A stretch of 64,000 bases of DNA from Hydractinia symbiolongicarpus. Taxonomy: Eukaryota; Cnidaria; Hydrozoa; Anthoathecata; Hydractiniidae. The notes under the pieces were generated by a model. That model had not been told where the DNA came from, ran no database searches, and saw only the letters and a list, made by a program, of their open reading frames with translations. How positions within the stretch are numbered: the stretch's first letter is position 1; each line of letters begins with the position of its first letter. Positions 14,801 through 28,600 of the stretch are shown here, in pieces. The DNA is taken from positions 23,288,501 to 23,352,500 of the forward strand of contig NC_079886.1 of the NCBI RefSeq assembly GCF_029227915.1. Reading direction: 5' to 3'. The translations under genes and the position numbers were made by a program.

Positions 14801-16877
14801 ATTGTGTGTGTATAACCCAGTCTAAACCGATCAAGGTAATTATAAATATAAACACCAAAGCAATTAGACCAATTATTCTGACGTCATCTGTTTTGCTAAC
14901 CATTTCGACACCAGACCTTTCCATCACCGCTTGTACTGTTTCTCCAAAACCGACTAGATACAACGCCACTGCAACAGCATTTGCGATGGAAAAGATTACA
15001 CCTATACTTCCTCCGAATTCGGGACCAAGACTTCTTGATATAAGGTAGTAGGCGCCACCTGAAACAGACGTAGTCATTTTAAAAAATATTGTCTCCATTT
15101 CAATAGTTTCTATTAAGATATGTTCTAATAACACGCAATGAAGTCGCCTAGAGAACCCCCTTTTCAAATGAAAAAAACTTAAATGCATTGGGGACAAGGT
15201 TGTAATACACACAAAACAAACTAGATTATTTTACCTCCTTTAACTTCTCCATTAGTGCAAACCGCTGACATGGAAAGCGCAGTAACCGTGGTCACACAGG
15301 ATGCTAACAAAATAATTACACTTGAATAACCGATTCCTGCTTGTCCGACAATCCATGGCATCCGCAAGAATAAAATAACACCCCATATATTTAGCAAGGT
15401 AGGGAAGAGAACCCCTTTAATCCAGCCAAGCTTCGTGACCGGTTTAGCTTGTTTTTCTTCATTGGATTCCTCTAAATCTTTTTCTTCCTTCGATGCATCC
15501 TGTAATTTGAGAACGCAAAAAATATACTTGAGAAGTGTCACTCGTCATGACCAGCATAACATGTTGTTTATAATAGAATTTATGGGCGGAAGTATATGCA
15601 TTCCGATAAAAATATCGTCAAGGCACATGTCAGATGTGTAATTAACATAGGGATATGACAGTCTAGTGAGCGTCAATATTGGCGTGTGATAAATTCGGAA
15701 ACAAAGCATACTATAAAATATTTCGTAACGATAAAGAAAAAAAAATGTATAAAGATTTCAATGAGCTAGAAATTTTACTTTTGGTATTTTTCCTAGAAGT
15801 ATGATTTATTTATAGGTTCGGCACGACCTCAATAAAAGCCCAACTACTCATTTAGAAATTCCTAATAAAACGTTTTTCAGTTCGATGTTCAGATAAAAAA
15901 AACCACACAGTTGTTTTAAGCAGTTCGCATTATCGAAAAAAAGTTCATTCAGTACATTAAAAGGTACTTCTTTTTCAGAAGTATCTACTTGAAATCTTTT
16001 ATTTTATTTGGCAAATTATTTCTTCAGGCAACAAGTGACCGATACATAACAAAGGCATTAGCAGAGCATTCATCAAAGCTTCCTGTATATAGCACTAATT
16101 AAATAGGTGCATTGCGATGATAAGAAAAGATGGTTACGTTGGTAATATAATTTTCTTCTACAATTCTATCTCCGTTGTTTATCTTTCTCGTAAAGTCAAT
16201 CCTTTTTAGTCCACTTATAATAAAAAAAAGGATTTAGTCCGATAATTTTTCCTTCGTTAGTTAATAGATCTGCTTAATTAATTAACTCAAAACACTAAGA
16301 CATTTAGGGTGATTAACTAAGCTAAATAATGAGAAAGCTTTCATAAAATGCTATTACATAACAAAAAATAAATTCTTACCCAGTGTCTCTTCTTAGCGTT
16401 CTCATGTCCGTCGCCTTTGTGAAGTAGTTCGAGGGTTGGTCTCTTGTCTTTTCCTGCCACATTCTCAATCGATGCTTGATTGCGATAAAATACTGACAGT
16501 GGCACAGCGTCATGCGTCATATAGCCTAGTGTTTGCGTATTGTGGGTGTGTGTTCGCAAGTGCGTCGTGTCGTTGTAATTGTGATCGGCTGGGATGGAAA
16601 TTTGGACGTGCTTTGGAAGGGCGACGTCCTGTTTTTCGCTTTCTGTTTCTTTTGCTTGGCCAGTGTCCGCTTCATCACTTTTTTCTTCATCTCCATTCTC
16701 AATATTGTTTAATACCGGGTTTACTCCGTTTTTCATTTCATGGTCTGTCGGTATACTAATTCGAAATCGTGGTAAATTTTCACTTTTCGGCGTCTCATCA
16801 GATTTCGCGCCAATTTCATCGTTGTCTATTGCCACGTTAACAATTCCACCATTCGAAGTTTGCTCGTCGTCCGACAT
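11818..16877 (-). CDS. Na-K-Cl cotransporter, SLC12A1/A2-type (NKCC)
   Basis: A plasma-membrane electroneutral Na+/K+/2Cl- cotransporter. Eight coding exons, read downward, are 16877-16380, 15499-15235, 15058-14355, 14179-13875, 13797-13611, 13387-13093, 12814-12506 and 12413-11818. They sum to 1053 codons (1052 residues), close to vertebrate NKCC2. Residues 1-166 are a hydrophilic regulatory tail with RFRI at 37-40, a docking motif of the [R/K]Fx[V/I] type used by SPAK/OSR1 kinases, and a Thr-rich stretch at about 104-121 followed by DAVP, as in the phospho-switch of vertebrate NKCC1. The first membrane segment lies near 193-215 ([19 protein letters not shown]). Later landmarks are [78 protein letters not shown] and the C-terminal [12 protein letters not shown] and SVLTFYS. 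NKCC is favoured over NCC by the overall match, but the paralogue was not resolved. Confidence 0.94.
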
Positions 16878-19603
16878 CTTATTACATGTAATAAAAGTTC
16901 AACAATCGCGTTTTTCATTTAAATAAGCTTTGGTTAATGTACCATTAAATCATTATTCATGAGATTATTTGTTAATTACCTCCGTCGTTAATAACAGTCA
17001 TTGAACTTCTACGTTTCGTTGCCGTCGATTTTAAGAAATGATGTGTTCTTTGCGGATCTTGTTTAAACTTGCAGATGTGAATGACAATATTATATAGAAC
17101 TAACACGTTCACTGCGTCAAATTAATTTCGTTATAGAGTATGCGTTGCGACATTTTTGAATGCATAATCAGTAAAATTATAAGGGCTGGAAACAAAAGAC
17201 GGGGGTAATAAATATCAGTAATGCATCGTCGAATTTCAGACCAGATATCCATAGCTGTTTATTATAAACTGTTTTTTACAATGCCAAGTATTTCAACAAT
17301 GTGGTCAATATGTTTGAAAGCGTGTTGGAATGAGAACAGTGTAGCAGAACAAACAAGCTGCTGAGTATTTTTGTTTTGACTCGAGAGGATGTTCATAAAA
17401 CGTCATTGTAATGCTTTTTGACATACGAGAAAAATATCAATTGAACAACGGCCATCTAGTTTTTCTTGTCTGGTGGTAGTACGTTTACCCATGCAGATGC
17501 ATTAACTTTACTTATTACGCGGACTTAGGTGCGTTTCTCTTCTTTTAAGAAAAGATAAAAAGACATAGGCTCGGGGCATGTGTGACAATAAAAAACTGTG
17601 GCCTGAAGACGAGACTTGAAAATGCCACCACTACAACATGCAGTAAAACAAACAAGTCGGAGAGTCGCTTGCTTCGTAGTGGCAACAGAAAGGATCTCCA
17701 TCTTTGAGTTTTTTTCAAGTTTACCGTCAACAAAGCAGAACCTTGCCCCCGGAATAAATAGATCAAAAAAACAGATGTTATGACAGAAAGGTTTTATTCT
17801 CGACTTTAACCTTGTTAAGTTCTTTTAGATAGGACAGACATTTATAAACACGCTTTGTTGATGTATTCACATTTAATCCTTGTCGACACTCTCCCTCGTA
17901 GGGCTAATATTTTTACACTAACACACAAAGTAAAGTATTTTTTTGTGTGTGAAAAGCGAAGGAAGATTAAGGTGTGTTAAAACGTTACTAACAGTTTTTC
18001 GAAGGGTTTGTCGCGTCACGGCTAGCCTCGCATTCACATAAACACCCCTAGCAATGAATTTGGAGTTACACCCACGTAATGAGAAGGCAGTCACAATAAG
18101 TTTCCAGTGAAAAGTTACGTTTATCCACATATCGCAACAAGATAGCGCGTGGTTTTTCAAGAACTATTAACAAGTAAAAATAACTGAATTTTTCTAGTAT
18201 GGTAACGTAAGCTGTTAAGCGATAGGTGGAGATTTATGAAATATTAGTGACGTCATATAACCACAATCTACAATCTAAAGCCACAAAGATTTAAAAACTT
18301 TGTTTAATGTAGACGGTATAACGACATCGTTAGTTTCTTTAGTTAGAACAAAATCGCATGCCTGGAATTCGTTTCGGTCGATAAAACCAAATGGCATCAA
18401 TCATCCGTATAGCTCTTTCCAGAGCTCTTTGAAGCAAAACGGAGGATTTCGGAGGTTGTTGAGGGTTTTTTAGGGTCTCAAAGAGCTACGGAAGAAAAGG
18501 ATGATTTTAAAAACGCAAGCTCAATACTGGTTCCGTAGTTTATTTTGGATCACGTAATAGTTTTGAACAAGAAAAAGGACTGGATACGAAAATTAGTTAT
18601 GTTTCGCACCACGTGACTGGAATAGAAGGGTGACATGCAGTTTAACAAGTCAACTAGGTTAAGCAATTTGTAGTTTATATACGGAAGTAAACTTTTATTG
18701 TCGTAAGAACTAAGGTTTAACACACGGATGTAAACAATTTTTATTTTACAAAAACAGTTTCGACTGCAAACAATGAAATGAATTACTAAGGTTAACGAAC
18801 GTTTGCTAATTTCGTTTTTGACTAAAATAGCGACATTTAAGTTTGAATGGACGTTTCGACAACACATTAATGTCGGCATATGAATATATGATTGATGTTT
18901 ATCTATTGACGGACATTATGTAATTCTGACGGAAACGAAATATTGGCGGAAACGACATATTGCTCGTCCGCCTCCTTTTAACTTGTATTTTATTTTATTG
19001 TTCGATCGAAAATCAAAAAAAAAACAACCTATAATGCAAAATTTTATATACAGGACTTTTTAGTTTATCTACCACAAACTCTAAACTTAAGAAACCCTGG
19101 AGACGAGGTTGGTCTACTTTTTTAAAAAAAAAGACATTTTAAACACGTTGTAGGAGAACACACGATAATTACAGCGTTAGAGAATATTTGAAGCTTAATA
19201 TCCATTACAACCGCCTCATCTAGATAAAGACGTTAAATTTCCTGATATATAAACTTTAATTTTCCATTAGGCGCAGGATTATTAATAAGGAATGTGAGAT
19301 ATTTTGATTGTTCTGATTAGAAAGAACCAAAGTCTTATTAACAGCTTCCTAATGGCTGCATATCAAACCTTTTTCAAACCACGAAAAGAATTCTAATCGT
19401 GTTCGCCACGATGTACAATACCGATTGGTGTGTTCCGTAGCACGACGCTAGCATTTCATGCACTGTTACACGACAACATAAACATATTGATTTTGCCACG
19501 CATTTTTGATATTTTGATTGCTAAAAAACGAAGGAGAAAACGAAAAACAAAAAGAAAAGTCAAGCACTCCCTCCAGCATTTGTGAACATCTATGAAACAT
19601 GTC
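16878..19603. other. Intergenic spacer between the SLC12 cotransporter start and the YME1L1 end
   Basis: Both flanking genes are on the minus strand, so the promoter and any untranslated first exon of the cotransporter should lie here, just above 16877. I could not place a start site. A short inverted repeat around 18405-18500 (AGCTCTTT near one end, AAAGAGCT near the other) and GACGGAAACGA-type short repeats near 18925-18965 are the only structure seen. Small open frames here have no family features. Confidence 0.5.
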
Positions 19604-22600
19604 TCATTTGCTTTCAAGTGGTTGTCCACTTATGACTTTTTGAAGCTCGTTAGCGTCTAGGGATTCGTATTTTAACAGGGCTTCGGCAAGCCTCTTGTGC
19701 TCCTTGGATCGTTTGTGTAAAATGTTCTTCGCTCGCAAGTAGGCTTCCTAAAAAAAATTAATAGTGTGAAAACTCAAGGCATCGACAAAATGGACTAATA
19801 GATGTGAGTATAAAGGATGTAAATTAGAGGGTATCTCTTGTAGAAAGTTATTTTGATTGTTAAAGCTTCAACATGTTATCAACGAATGTTTCAAAATAAT
19901 TCGAAGACCATACAAAACGATTAAACAATGGATAAAAATTATTCTGTTCGTACTTCTGAAAAATCTCTACTAACATCAAATCAAAACAAAAAACTTTTAA
20001 ACACAACTGTATTACCTGTATTAGCCTTTTTACTTCACCCTCAATAACCGACTGCAACTCCGGACTTAATTTCTCTTGTGATTCATCGATCAATACTGTA
20101 CCGACCTATACAAAAATATGTTGAATCCTACATGTTATTGTTGGGCTGGAGAACGAAACGGGACGGATTGGATTAAAAAATCGTGATTTATGGAATTTGA
20201 TTGGTTAAAGAACATTTTCCATTCGATTTAAAAATTTTACCAAAAAACAAAAGAATAATCAACAGAACAGCCCTTAAACCCGGCCAGATCCGGATTTTGT
20301 TGTGTGAAAATCCAGCTTCATGCATCCACCCTTTAACTTTACCTTATCACTCATACCATACTGTGTGACCATGGCACGAGCTATCTTTGTTGCTTGCTGC
20401 ATGTCACTTGAAGCACCTAAACAGATAACATATGAACAGATAAAAAAATATTCAAAACGTTGGAGGTGAGAGGGATACAGTTTTCTAAGGTACTGAAATT
20501 TTTTCAGCCATCAATAGACTTCTGCTACTTTAAGGAAAAAAAGTGTTTGCAGAAGTAACTTTGCGCTTCATCTTTACCGCGAAATATTTACATTTTGCGA
20601 GGAAAAACTTCCGCAGTTTTACGGAATTGGAATTTTTCGCAGAAAAAATATTTGTGGTTCGACAAGTTTTTTTGTTTATTTCTGACTAGAGTTTTTACAC
20701 ATTCTTAGAGACCAATTAATTGCAACATTTTGCTGGAAAAAAAACCACCTAAAAGAACAACTTTACCTCCAAATAGAAGTTTACTATTGGCATTTTTCGC
20801 GGGGAAAAACCTTTGCGGTTCACGACTGACCTTACTTTTTACGGGAATAAACTTTTACGACTTTTTCAAGGACTTCAAAATTTAAAAAAAGGCAATTAAC
20901 GTGATAAAAAAAGTTTTTTTTTCATTTTCTACAGAATTAGTGCATTAGATTTAAAAATTTTACGAACCTGTGCAAATATAACGAAAGTAAAAGATTCGCA
21001 GAATTACCTTGACGTATTTAAAAACCTACTCTCAAAGAGCGTCTGTTCTATTCTTTTCCTACATTGGCGTGATTGGTCGTTAGCCACTAACGACTTTTTC
21101 GAAAAAATATCAAGGGTAAAAGAACGCCCTTATATAAACGCTTGGCGTGAATCCTTTAGAAAAAACATGGAAGGCGTAAGAAAACATGGAAGGTACTAAG
21201 AAATATGCAATACTACCAATGTACCTGTTGTGATAGAGTCCTCGCCAAAAATCATTTCCTCAGCAACTCTACCACCCATACATACGTCCATCTTTGCAAG
21301 AAGCTGTTTCTTTGACCAGCTTAGTTCATCCTTTTCAGGGAGCTGCATAACGTAACCTAAAGCTGAACCACGAGGAATCACTGTGGCTTTATGTACTGGT
21401 TGTGCATCTAAAAGAAAATACTTAAGTATGAACATTACGAATTCAACATACAAGATCTATTGCGTAAATAGAAGATCAAAAATCCACCTGGTGTAAACAA
21501 GGCCACAATAGCATGACCACTTTCATGATAAGCAACTAGAGTTCGATTCTTTTCCTCAATCACAGCGCTTTTTCGTTCAGGACCTAAAGTATACGTTATT
21601 TATCTACATATGATGCATTTCTATAGAGCTGTTTTATTGAAAAAATGAGCGTAATTTTTTTCAAACCAGTGTCTCCTGGACACACAACTAACTGAGCTGC
21701 AACCTACCCATAATTATTTTATCTTTGGCCCATTCGAAGTGCTCCATATTGATGAGCTTTGAATCAGTTGAAGCCGCTCGCAATGCAGCTTGATTTACCA
21801 GGTTGCACAAATCAGCACCTGAAGACCGAATTATTTCAAGCAAATATTTCGCGAAAGAAAAAAGCTATTGATATCGAAACTAACTTTATTTTAACAGAAC
21901 AGTGTTGGCAGAAGGATCCCTCCATCCCTCTTAAATGTTTCTTATTAAAGGGTTAGAATAGTACAAAACTGTCACAACTAACTGTTGTGATTACCAGATA
22001 TTGCGTAAAAGGTTTTTCTAATAAAGTTTTTTCTATAACTTCATCTTACCTGAAAATCCTGGAGTTCCACGCGCAATGATTTCAGCGTCAACATCTAGCA
22101 AATAATAACATTGTGAACCTACTACGATCGACATAATGAACAGCCAAGAGAGAAATATATAACATCTTACCCTTTCCGCACAAACTCTTTTTTAGATACA
22201 GTTGTAATATGCTTTTTCTTCCTCGCACATCCGGCATGGTGACATGAACTTTACTGTCAAACCGTCCTGGTCTCGTCAGAGCTCTAACACAAAGAACACA
22301 GTATGTAACTCACATGTACAAGAGACTACCAGCCAGCTGATGTATATATAAACTTAGTGCTGACATACTGGAAAAATAAACACTCCTGTAGTCATCCCTG
22401 TGACACAAACAATGAAAACCAACTTAGTTCAAGCTTTAGGAACTTTTTACGATTTCTTTTTAAATCAGATAACATTTTCGGACTTTCAAAGATAATTGTA
22501 GCCTCGACATTTCTCACTACAATTCAAAAAAGATTAAAATAAATTTATAATATATATTCATAATATGTAGCATACTTGTCGAGAATTTCTGGGAAGTTGG

Positions 22601-25600
22601 TTGCTCCAATCACAATGATACCTTCAGTTTGATCAAATCTAAAATATAACAAATAACATTATGACTATCGTGATCATACTTTCTTAGAGGTCTAGATGTA
22701 TCCTTGGACAAACTCACTAAGAAAACCTCTGTTTAGAAGTTACTTTATAAACTATATATACAGTTTCTTCCACTCTGAATGACAGTTTCCTTTACAAGAG
22801 CCATACTAACAACAGGCAGTCAAATATTCATTTCAAAAGAATGAACCATTCTCCTCATTTCGGTACGAGTCTTCGTCTGGTGCAGATATCAGGACAATCA
22901 TAGCAGATTATAAAAAAAACCTGAACGCTAAACACTTTTTTATTATAAATTTAGTTACTTATTTTATATATACCTAACTGTGTCATAAATGTCAAGGACA
23001 CCCATTAACTAGGATGTACGAATCTCTAATTTACACCTTTAAAACACCCAAACTTCTATTTAAAAGACACCTCTAAAGTGCACACCTTTTTCTCCAATCA
23101 ATATTCATTATACACTGGTTCGCAGCACAGAAAAACAAAGTTTCGCCTTCTTACCCGTCTAACTCTACTAAAAGTTGATTCAATGTCATCCTTGAGTAAG
23201 GCTGATGATCGTTGGAAATTCGAGTTCCACCTATTGCATCTAATTCATCAATGAAGATAATACATGGTGCATGCTCTTTAGCTGCAGCTAAAAAATAGAA
23301 TTATACTCGTTAAATCTAAAAAATATACACAGACTTTCCAAAGTAGGAAGTTGCACTTGTTTCCCATGTTGTAAAGATTTTTCTTCGTTTAAGGCAGAGT
23401 TGCTTTGTGCATCGCTAACATATCCCATGCCGGCAGGATTCGATCCGCGATTCCAGGAGCTACGCTGATTGGAAGTCCGATAGAGAAGTAGGGAAAGGAC
23501 ACAATATGTGCTATGACAAACTGTCACATACAATATTCTTGTTTGCTTTTTTTCCATGATGGTCAATTGGACAATAATACTTACCAAATAATTTTCTCAC
23601 TCTTGCTGCACCAACTCCCACAAACATTTCGTCAAATTCTGAACCGGATGCAAAAAAGAACGGGACGTCTGCTTCACCTGCAATGGCACGCGCGAGCAAT
23701 GTCTTACCCGTTCCGGGTGGACCAATGAGTAATACTCCACCTGGAAGACGTGCTCCCAGTCTTTCAAATTTTTCTGGACATCTTAAAAACTCAACCACTT
23801 CTTCCAGTTCTTGTTTAGCTTCATCGCAGCCTTGAACGTCACTAAACTTGAACTTTTTCTCTGATTGGTCAGGCAAAATTTCTTTCTGGTTCACATTCAG
23901 CATCTTCGTTTGCATATACGTAAATCCGTAAAGCAAAACACCAACTAATAAACCAAATCGAACAGTATTCCAGAATTGCTCTTTAAAAAAGGAGCCCTTT
24001 CTCGAATTCATTACTACATGGACAGGCTGATCTTCAGTTCCTACAGGCCCATCATTGTTATTAGTAGTATTAGACATAAATTTAGACAAGTTTCCTAATG
24101 TGAATTGTCCATTACTCTTTGCAGTTGCAAACCTTTTTTGTGCTTCTGCCGGTGAAAGTTGGTTGGTGAGTAACAATGCTTTCATGTACAAATCTTTCAC
24201 CTCCTCGTTGCTAGCATAACGCCCACTTTCATACCTTCGAACCACATACTCAGGGTCTTCCGTAATCACCGCCTGAGTATCAGAAATAATAAAATTGTGA
24301 TTGCTTGGTTGTGATTGCAAATTTTGTTTTTACAGAAAACAGAAAAACTGATCGGTAAAACCAAAAATATGTAATAAAATGCTTCAACTTACTTTTAAGT
24401 ATTCAGCTTGAGCAAGTACATTATTTGTCTGTTGATTGGCAATATCTTCCAGAAAGATTACACGATTACGAGAGAGATATGTGCTGTTAAATCGTGCTTG
24501 AAGATCTGTAAAAAAAATGTTAACATTCTTATATTACATTAATAGGGTACACCAGGGAGACACTCTTTTATCTCAGCAAACCTTTCTTTATTTATGTAAA
24601 TACTAAAATGGTTGGATATTTTCTTCACTAAATCCAAAAGTCAAAAAAACTCCTTCCATTTAAACCATTAAGATAAAGATGAAATGGATGTGAAAATAAA
24701 AATTTTACTGTGTGGAGGTCATGTAAATGTTAAAATGAAAATTCTGTAACAGTAGACAACAACAACAAAAGGACAAACTAAAAAACGAATAACAAAGTCG
24801 GCCTACTATGTAATTGTCTAAACGAAGTCTTCGGATGCAGGTATGTTGGATAAAGATCTAAAAACGGGTAAGTTTAAAACAACTTAGAAAAGATATTTTA
24901 TTTCATTAAACAACAGTCAAAGCTGTATAAGACGGTCACTTTGAGGACTAAAATAGTCATAATAGTTGGGTAGTTGGTTGTCTTACAAAAACTTTTGTAA
25001 TAGTGCCCGTCACTGGTGTGGTTGCCTTAGACTTATAGCCTTCACCAAACTTGTGGAATGCAAGAAACCGTTTAAAATTATGCCAGCGTTCTCCAAGTTA
25101 TACAAGCTTAATATAAATGTAAATGCATTACCACACCTGTTTTGCTGTAGAAAAGTAAGAGACAGTCGAAATATTAAAAACAAAACACAATGATCATCTT
25201 ACACAGGTATTATCTTGTCTTGGGGATAAAAAAATAGTGGCTGTTGATTGCATTAGGCAGGTGGATTTCTTATAAAGTAGCATACGACCATAAAACATAT
25301 CAGAGAACCAAACGTGGTCGTCTAAGACAGGTTTGATTGTATTATTTAATTATTCCTCAAAAACAGTAGATAATACTTAACACTGATTGCGAAATATTGA
25401 AGTATGTCGAATATCCAAATATCAACATGGAAATTAAAGTGGTATTTATTATGTCTCTCTGTGTGATTTCATGGAAGAAAGTAAACATGTATAAGTTTAT
25501 ATAAACACAAAACTTCCATCAATCTCTGATGGCAGTTCTTACTTTCTGGTAATTCTTACATTTATTTTTCATAAAAGAGTTTGTGGAAATATATGAACAT

Positions 25601-28600
25601 GGTGTTGAAGCAATCCATTTCGTATTGGGTGTACATGCTGACCAGCTAGGATGAAAGGTTTTGAAATCGAGCTCCGAAAACGCTACACAATTCTAAAATA
25701 TAAAAATAATAACAATCACTACTGCGAGTGATGTTGCCAAAAGAACAAAAAAAACCCAGCCTTCTCCCACTGTGTTAAGCATGCTTGTGTAAAACATATA
25801 TATGAAAAAAGTTTCTAAAGTAAAATATATAAACAAAGCCTCCCTGGATGATTAGAAAAAAATATATATAATTGGTTTATTTATATTATTTTGGTCATTT
25901 GTTGACATGTAACCAATAAAACTTACAACACGATTTTCACTGATGGATTGTTTTAATTGAGAGGAAGCACCCTTGTGTTGTTGTCTTTTGATTTTTGTTT
26001 TTGCATAGTTAGTGCCACGGGAGCAGAAGCAGGACTGTAGTTGTCCTAGAGAAATCGATGCTTCATTGACGATGCTTGCTAACTATAAAAATAATATAAA
26101 CAAATGTCAGTTTGGAGAAGCTTTTATGTACCTCATATAAAATTAGATTGATAATTGTTTCATTTTTAGAGACTATGCTTAAATTTTAAAACTTAACTAG
26201 GTTCATTTTGATTTTGTCTTTTATTGCGAAAATTTTCAGCTGTTTTTTCAACCATCTAAGGTGCAACTTATCTTACAAAAACATGGCAAGAATATAAATA
26301 ACCTGACCAATCAAGCGTTAGCATACAATTCACTGTGCATTGCAATTTGGGACTAAACAACTTGACAACAAAAAAAGGACGACATTTTCTAAAACATGGT
26401 AAACCAGGCATATTTTAGGAACAAAATTGAGACCAATTCCTGCTTTACAACCTACCCCTTAGTTTGAAAAAGAACAAACATGAAAGACTGTGTGTTTCTG
26501 TGCAACAGAAATTGTGCTACCAGCTATTAACTTCCAAGTTCCAATGAGGCGAGAATCTATTTTTAATTAAAATTTACTTTTGATAATGTCCCTTAAATCT
26601 TTCAGAAAATAATCTGAATCTATACTATTGATTCTATTTCTCAGGGCTATTGTTGTCGAAGCATGGTAAAATTGTGTTACAGATGTTGTCAATGTCTTGA
26701 ATTGATAAATCAGTCTGATGTTGTGGGAAGCACATCGCATATGTAAAGTTTGCATGTGTGTGGGTGTGTAGACAGAATGGCTAACTGACTCCTGACTGGG
26801 CTTCTTTTGTTACTTCGCTACATGAAATAACTGCACCTAAATTACTACTAATTAAATACTGATTAATAAAATGTATTTTCAATTGTCTTTTCTATAATGG
26901 GTAGGAATACCCTAGTTAACTAAGCTTTCTTCCAGGATATCAAAATTCCGTTTCTCTTATATGAAAGCCTAGTAGCAAACAAATGTGTCAGAGCAAATCC
27001 CTACAGTTCAGTGAGGCCATTTGTTATTGGGATTTCCTAATTTTCTGATTGCAAAAAATTTGTTTGCGACTCAAGAAAATCTTTTCAACCCTATCTATTC
27101 CGATTTCCAGGTGGTAAGAAAAATTATGCTGGGCCTCCTGGTAAGTGTAGAACAAGAAACTGTCTAAATGTATTTCTCCTATGCCTGATATTAGATCGAC
27201 CTCAAAAACATGAGTTTATAGTCACCAATATATTGTAAAATTGTAAAAAAGTGATGCCATAGATATCTGTAAAGAGGGTAGGAAGGTAGGTTGAAATTTT
27301 TCCAATGTGAATATTAATTATATTCATATCAATTATATTTTGACTTGACCCCATAACTATTTAGAGATAGCAGCTAGATAAACTGTATCCCAGCCCTCTG
27401 AATTAGGAATAAAACATGGTAGCAAAAAAAAGCCCTCGTATTTATAATTTACGATGGCAATCATATTCTTGACGGCAATTGTCAAAGTTACTTTAGCCAG
27501 TGTGGAGGAACACCATATCCATTTTCCATATAACTAGCTTTCTTTAGCATTTTAATTTTAAAAAGCGCATTCATTCTTTATAATATGACACTATCAAGTG
27601 TAAATTGCACCTAACTTTACAAAATCGATTTTCATCTTTTGCTACGCTCAATCTAAAAATAGAGCAGCGGTACATACATTCAAAAGAAGTATGAAGATCA
27701 GGAATGGTTTCTATGAAACAAACATTAACACGAAAGTTCAAACACATTTTGCGCGCATGGATATTATAACTATTATCTATTGTGTGATGTGAGTGATTTA
27801 TTGCATACAGGAAATAATAAAGCCACATTTTCTTGCGTTTACAACATGCTTCCTCATCGAAAAGCTGCTTAGACTCTTTTAAAACTAGTTTTAATAAAAG
27901 ATGAACACTTTTTACCAAATTACTGGCATAATGCTGGCAGAAAACCTGTGGCAATTCTTAATCTCCGTGCGCTGTGCAAATAAATTTATACCCAGGCTGG
28001 TCATTATTCTTATTTATTATTTGTTTTTCTCTATTGTTCTAAACAATAGACCTATTGTTTTTAACTTTAAATCCCAGCCTGATATGTTTATAAAAGAAAA
28101 AGCATGTATATTGGTACAATGGAGAAATTTGCTAGCTTTTATTTTTTTGCTTGCTGTATGGTCCACCTGAACCTCTTGCATAATGTTCAACTTGAACACA
28201 GAATTGTAGCGTATTTTTGATTTTGAAGATAAAATGCGTTCTTGTTGTTGTTTGTTTGTTTCTTTTTATATTACTTTATGCTTATTTGTTTTCTTTTCAC
28301 ATACGTATTATCCTCATATCAAAGGTGCTTTTTTAACAATATTGAAAGCTCACAACTTTTTCACGATGAAGTAGCAAAAAAGTTGTTACTTATCTTCAGT
28401 ACCATTACAAGCTCATCTTCATTACCTTTTATAAATGTTAAAACACAAAACAAAGGATTAACAACCGCTTAGTTATATATAGAAAACTGCTTTGTATATA
28501 AAAAATCCTGGACCACAGCTAAGTCACCAAATTTACCATCCAGGAGTTGACGTCATGAGCCCTCCACTCCCAAAGGAATATATTTACAAAATGATGATTG

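Noticed and set aside
14419-15048. Plus-strand open frames across the cotransporter exon
   Set aside because: Antisense shadows of the conserved SLC12 exon 14355-15058.
23400-23500. B-box-like GGATCGAATCC on the minus strand in a YME1L1 intron
   Set aside because: A plausible A box lies only about 10 bp away, too close for a tRNA. No folded tRNA can be drawn, so at best it is a SINE fragment.
23288-23587. 99-codon minus-strand frame in YME1L1
   Set aside because: It reads through an intron and carries SINE-like words. The flanking exons join in frame without it.
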